Below are positions 4,702-7,146 of a stretch of DNA of 7,146 nucleotides, one piece after another (the first letter of the stretch is position 1; each line of letters opens with the position of its first letter). The notes beneath the pieces were generated by a model. The model worked only from the letters and a program-made list of their open reading frames with translations, made no database searches and was not told the origin of the DNA. The stretch covers positions 8,004 through 15,149 of the forward strand of contig DCIF01000083.1 of assembly GCA_002315795.1 (NCBI GenBank), given 5' to 3'. This DNA is from Bacteroidales bacterium UBA1733. GTDB lineage: Bacteria; Bacteroidota; Bacteroidia; Bacteroidales; UBA3663. The translations under genes and the position numbers were made by a program.

Positions 4702-7146
4702 ATGATATTTATGGTTATTCTTCTCACAATCATACTAGCACTCAGCGGCTTAGCACTTCAAGCGCAGACGCCAGACACCATTCTGCTGGAGGAGGTGGAG
4801 GTGGTGCCGATGATACGCGAGAACGGCCGGATGCGCCAGCAGCCATCGGCGGTGACGCTCATCGGGCAAAAAGAGATGGTCGCAGCTCACGTCACTTCGT
4901 TAAAGTCGGCCTCAGCGCTGGTGCCTAACCTCTTCATCCCCGATTATGGCAGTCGACTGACCAGCGCCATCTACATTCGCGGCATTGGCAGCAGGATCAA
5001 CAATCCGGCGGTAGGTCTGTATGTTGACGACATCGCGTACATGGATAAGTCGGCCTTCGACTTTAACTTCTATGACATAGAGCGCATGGATGTGCTGCGT
5101 GGCCCTCAAGGCACGCTCTATGGCCGCAATACGATGGGTGGACTGGTGAAGATCTACACGCGCAATCCGTTCTATTATTCGGGTACAGATGTGAAGTTAG
5201 GCTATGCTACGGGCGATCAGCACCGCAGTGCATCGCTCACCCATTATCACCGCATCAGCGACACGTTTGCTTTCTCGGCCGGTGGCTACTATGAGGGTAG
5301 TCGGGGCTTTTTCAAGAACGACTGGCTGTGTAAAAAGGAAGGTAAAGACCAGTATGCTGACAATATGCAGGCCGGAGGTGGCCGAATACGAGCCATCTGG
5401 TTGCCTACGGATGCCTGGAAGCTGGATGCTGTGGTGAACTATGACTACTCGGACGAAGGCGCTTATCCTTACTACTATACGGGCGCTGTAGGTGCGGAAG
5501 AAGGATATCAGGACTGGATAGGCAAGATAGCCAACAACCGTGAGAGCCGCTATCGTCGCGGCCTGCTTAACACGGCGCTGAATCTGCAATATAAGACCGA
5601 CGCGTGGCAGATGAATGCCATCACGGGCTATCAGCACATCACAGACCGGATGTTTATGGACCAGGATTTTCTGGCGGATGACATCTATACGCTGGAGCAG
5701 CGCCAACGCATACATACCTGGACCGAAGAAGTGACACTGAAGAACCTGACACAGGGCCGATGGCAGTGGGTGACGGGCGTGAACCTGCTCTACCAGGCGC
5801 TGCATACCGAAGGACCGGTGACGTTCTATGCCGACGGTCTGCGCTGGCTGGAGCAGAATATCAACGCGGTGATGCCTTCGGTAGAGAAGATCAGTGCGCT
5901 GCAGATGATGGGCTTCACAGGGATGAGCATCAACTTCCGTGGGGACGAACTGCTGATGAGCGGCTCGTATGATACCCCTACACTGGGCGCGGCTCTGTTT
6001 CACCAATCGACGCTGCACCTCACCGACCAGTGGTCTCTGATTGCCGGCATCCGCCTGAACTACGAGCACCAGGAGATGGATTACTATTCGCCTGCCGTGG
6101 TGAAATATGGCTTCAGAATGCCGAACAGCTATAATGAGAAGATGGCGGTGGATCTGCAGGAACTGCAGTCGGACATCCTCTATGAAGGGTCGTTGAGCAA
6201 CAATCATTTCTTCGTGCTACCTAAGTTGGCCGTGAAATATGACATCGACCAGAGCAGTAACGTCTATGCCTCGTTCGGCATGGGTCAGCGCTCGGGCGGC
6301 TATAACCTGCAGATGTTCTCAGACCTGATACAGGGCGCAATGCGCGTAGATATGATGGAGGGTGTGAAGACGGGCGTAGGCAACTATCTGGACTATCTGG
6401 TGGAGAATGTGCCGACCATGCCTAAGCGCATTCCCGACCCCGAGAACCCGGGACAATATGTGGACATCCCGAGCTACGTGCGCAGGGTAATGGAGGCCAA
6501 CATGCCTCAGTTTGAGACACCTACAACCGAACAGATTGTCTATGATCCGGAATATTCTTGGAATGCCGAACTGGGCGCTCACCTGACGCTGCAGGACCAT
6601 CAGCTGATACTGGACGGTGCGTTGTTCTACAACCGGATCTACAACCAGCAGATCTCACGCTTTGCGCCTTCGGGCCTAGGGCGTATGATGGTCAATGCGG
6701 GCAGAAGCCAGAGTTGTGGCGCAGAACTCTCGGCACGCTGGTTGCCAAACCGCCACGTGGCGCTGACGGGCAACTATGGCTATACGCACGCTGCATTTCT
6801 GGCGTATGAAGACGGTAAGGGCAATGACTATGCCGGCAACTACGTGCCTTATGTGCCGTCGTATAATCTGAATCTGGATGCATCCTATACGTGGTTTATT
6901 GGCGATAACCGCCTCAGCATTGGAGCTACGGGCAGCGCTACCGGAAAGATCTATTGGACAGAGAACAACAGCGCCAGTCAGAACGCTTACGGCAAGCTGG
7001 ATGCACGTGTGACTTACGAGACTCCAAACCTCACGGTGACGCTCTGGGGAAAGAACCTCACAGACCAAAACTACAACACTTTCTACTTCGAGAGTGCCAG
7101 CCACGGCTTTGAACAGCATGGCAAACCTCGCCAGGTGGGAGTGGAC
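4702..7146 (+). CDS. TonB-dependent outer-membrane receptor (siderophore/vitamin type), 3' end cut by the window
   Basis: The open frame runs 815 codons to the window end without a stop. A signal peptide (about 1-22, ending LALQAQ) is followed at once by a TonB-box-like stretch (ILLEEVEVVP, 27-36). The plug covers about 44-155, with YIRGIG at 91-96, LYVDDIAYMDKSAF and LRGPQGTLYGRNTMGG starting near 132. The rest is a 22-strand-type barrel; GQRSGGYN (to 535), PEYSWNAELG (from 616) and the near-terminal WGKNLTDQNYNTFY are standard barrel landmarks. There is no N-terminal carboxypeptidase-like domain and no SusD partner, so it is of the FyuA/CirA-like class that imports iron chelates, cobalamin or similar compounds with TonB-ExbBD energy; the ligand cannot be read from sequence. 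The closing RQVGVD is the start of the last strand, so only a few residues are probably missing. ATG 4711 is an alternative start that keeps the signal peptide. Confidence 0.93.
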   Translation, partial: MIFMVILLTIILALSGLALQAQTPDTILLEEVEVVPMIRENGRMRQQPSAVTLIGQKEMVAAHVTSLKSASALVPNLFIPDYGSRLTSAIYIRGIGSRINNPAVGLYVDDIAYMDKSAFDFNFYDIERMDVLRGPQGTLYGRNTMGGLVKIYTRNPFYYSGTDVKLGYATGDQHRSASLTHYHRISDTFAFSAGGYYEGSRGFFKNDWLCKKEGKDQYADNMQAGGGRIRAIWLPTDAWKLDAVVNYDYSDEGAYPYYYTGAVGAEEGYQDWIGKIANNRESRYRRGLLNTALNLQYKTDAWQMNAITGYQHITDRMFMDQDFLADDIYTLEQRQRIHTWTEEVTLKNLTQGRWQWVTGVNLLYQALHTEGPVTFYADGLRWLEQNINAVMPSVEKISALQMMGFTGMSINFRGDELLMSGSYDTPTLGAALFHQSTLHLTDQWSLIAGIRLNYEHQEMDYYSPAVVKYGFRMPNSYNEKMAVDLQELQSDILYEGSLSNNHFFVLPKLAVKYDIDQSSNVYASFGMGQRSGGYNLQMFSDLIQGAMRVDMMEGVKTGVGNYLDYLVENVPTMPKRIPDPENPGQYVDIPSYVRRVMEANMPQFETPTTEQIVYDPEYSWNAELGAHLTLQDHQLILDGALFYNRIYNQQISRFAPSGLGRMMVNAGRSQSCGAELSARWLPNRHVALTGNYGYTHAAFLAYEDGKGNDYAGNYVPYVPSYNLNLDASYTWFIGDNRLSIGATGSATGKIYWTENNSASQNAYGKLDARVTYETPNLTVTLWGKNLTDQNYNTFYFESASHGFEQHGKPRQVGVD

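Noticed and set aside
5197..6207. A 336-codon open frame on the minus strand inside the receptor gene
   Set aside because: It mirrors the codon pattern of the receptor, with a composition rich in His, Val, Ile and Arg and no recognisable domain.

Overview
The window looks like chromosomal DNA from a member of the Bacteroidales, most likely Prevotella-like. This rests on several things seen in the sequence: a plug segment with the SusC/RagA-type signature, a GH97 glycosidase, A-rich regions instead of Shine-Dalgarno sites ahead of most starts, and two good copies of the Bacteroidetes promoter (TTTG-like -33 element, about 20 nt, TAnnTTTG -7 element). Species assignment is inference.

Left part (1-3234): the window opens inside a short TonB-plug protein that stops right after the plug signature and has no beta-barrel. 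Eleven bases later begins a secreted GH97 glycosidase. Its active-site pattern (Asp418, Gly449, Glu473) fits the retaining, alpha-galactosidase-like branch rather than the inverting SusB branch. A secreted alpha/beta-hydrolase esterase lies on the opposite strand, and its 3' end overlaps the GH97 3' end by 11 bp. Together these suggest outer-envelope carbohydrate breakdown: removal of alpha-linked sugars plus de-esterification. No SusC/SusD pair is visible, so a complete polysaccharide utilisation locus cannot be claimed.

Middle (3235-3648): a 414-bp divergent intergenic region holds a weak promoter for the esterase, a possible 46-residue ORF, a perfect 13-bp inverted repeat with a 3-nt loop, and a strong promoter reading right.

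Right part (3649-7146): a ten-helix EamA/DMT-family inner-membrane transporter is followed, after a 132-bp gap with its own promoter, by a large TonB-dependent outer-membrane receptor. The receptor runs off the window and probably lacks only its last few residues. It belongs to the siderophore/vitamin-type receptors (no N-terminal carboxypeptidase-like domain, conserved RGPQGTLYGRN plug motif), not to the SusC type. Nothing in the sequence ties the transporter and the receptor to one pathway, and each has its own promoter.

Overall this is mostly ordinary envelope and carbohydrate-metabolism content. I found no RNA genes, insertion sequences, CRISPR arrays or defence systems. The points most worth checking are the barrel-less plug protein beside GH97, the palindrome and small ORF in the divergent region, and the very short leader of the receptor gene.
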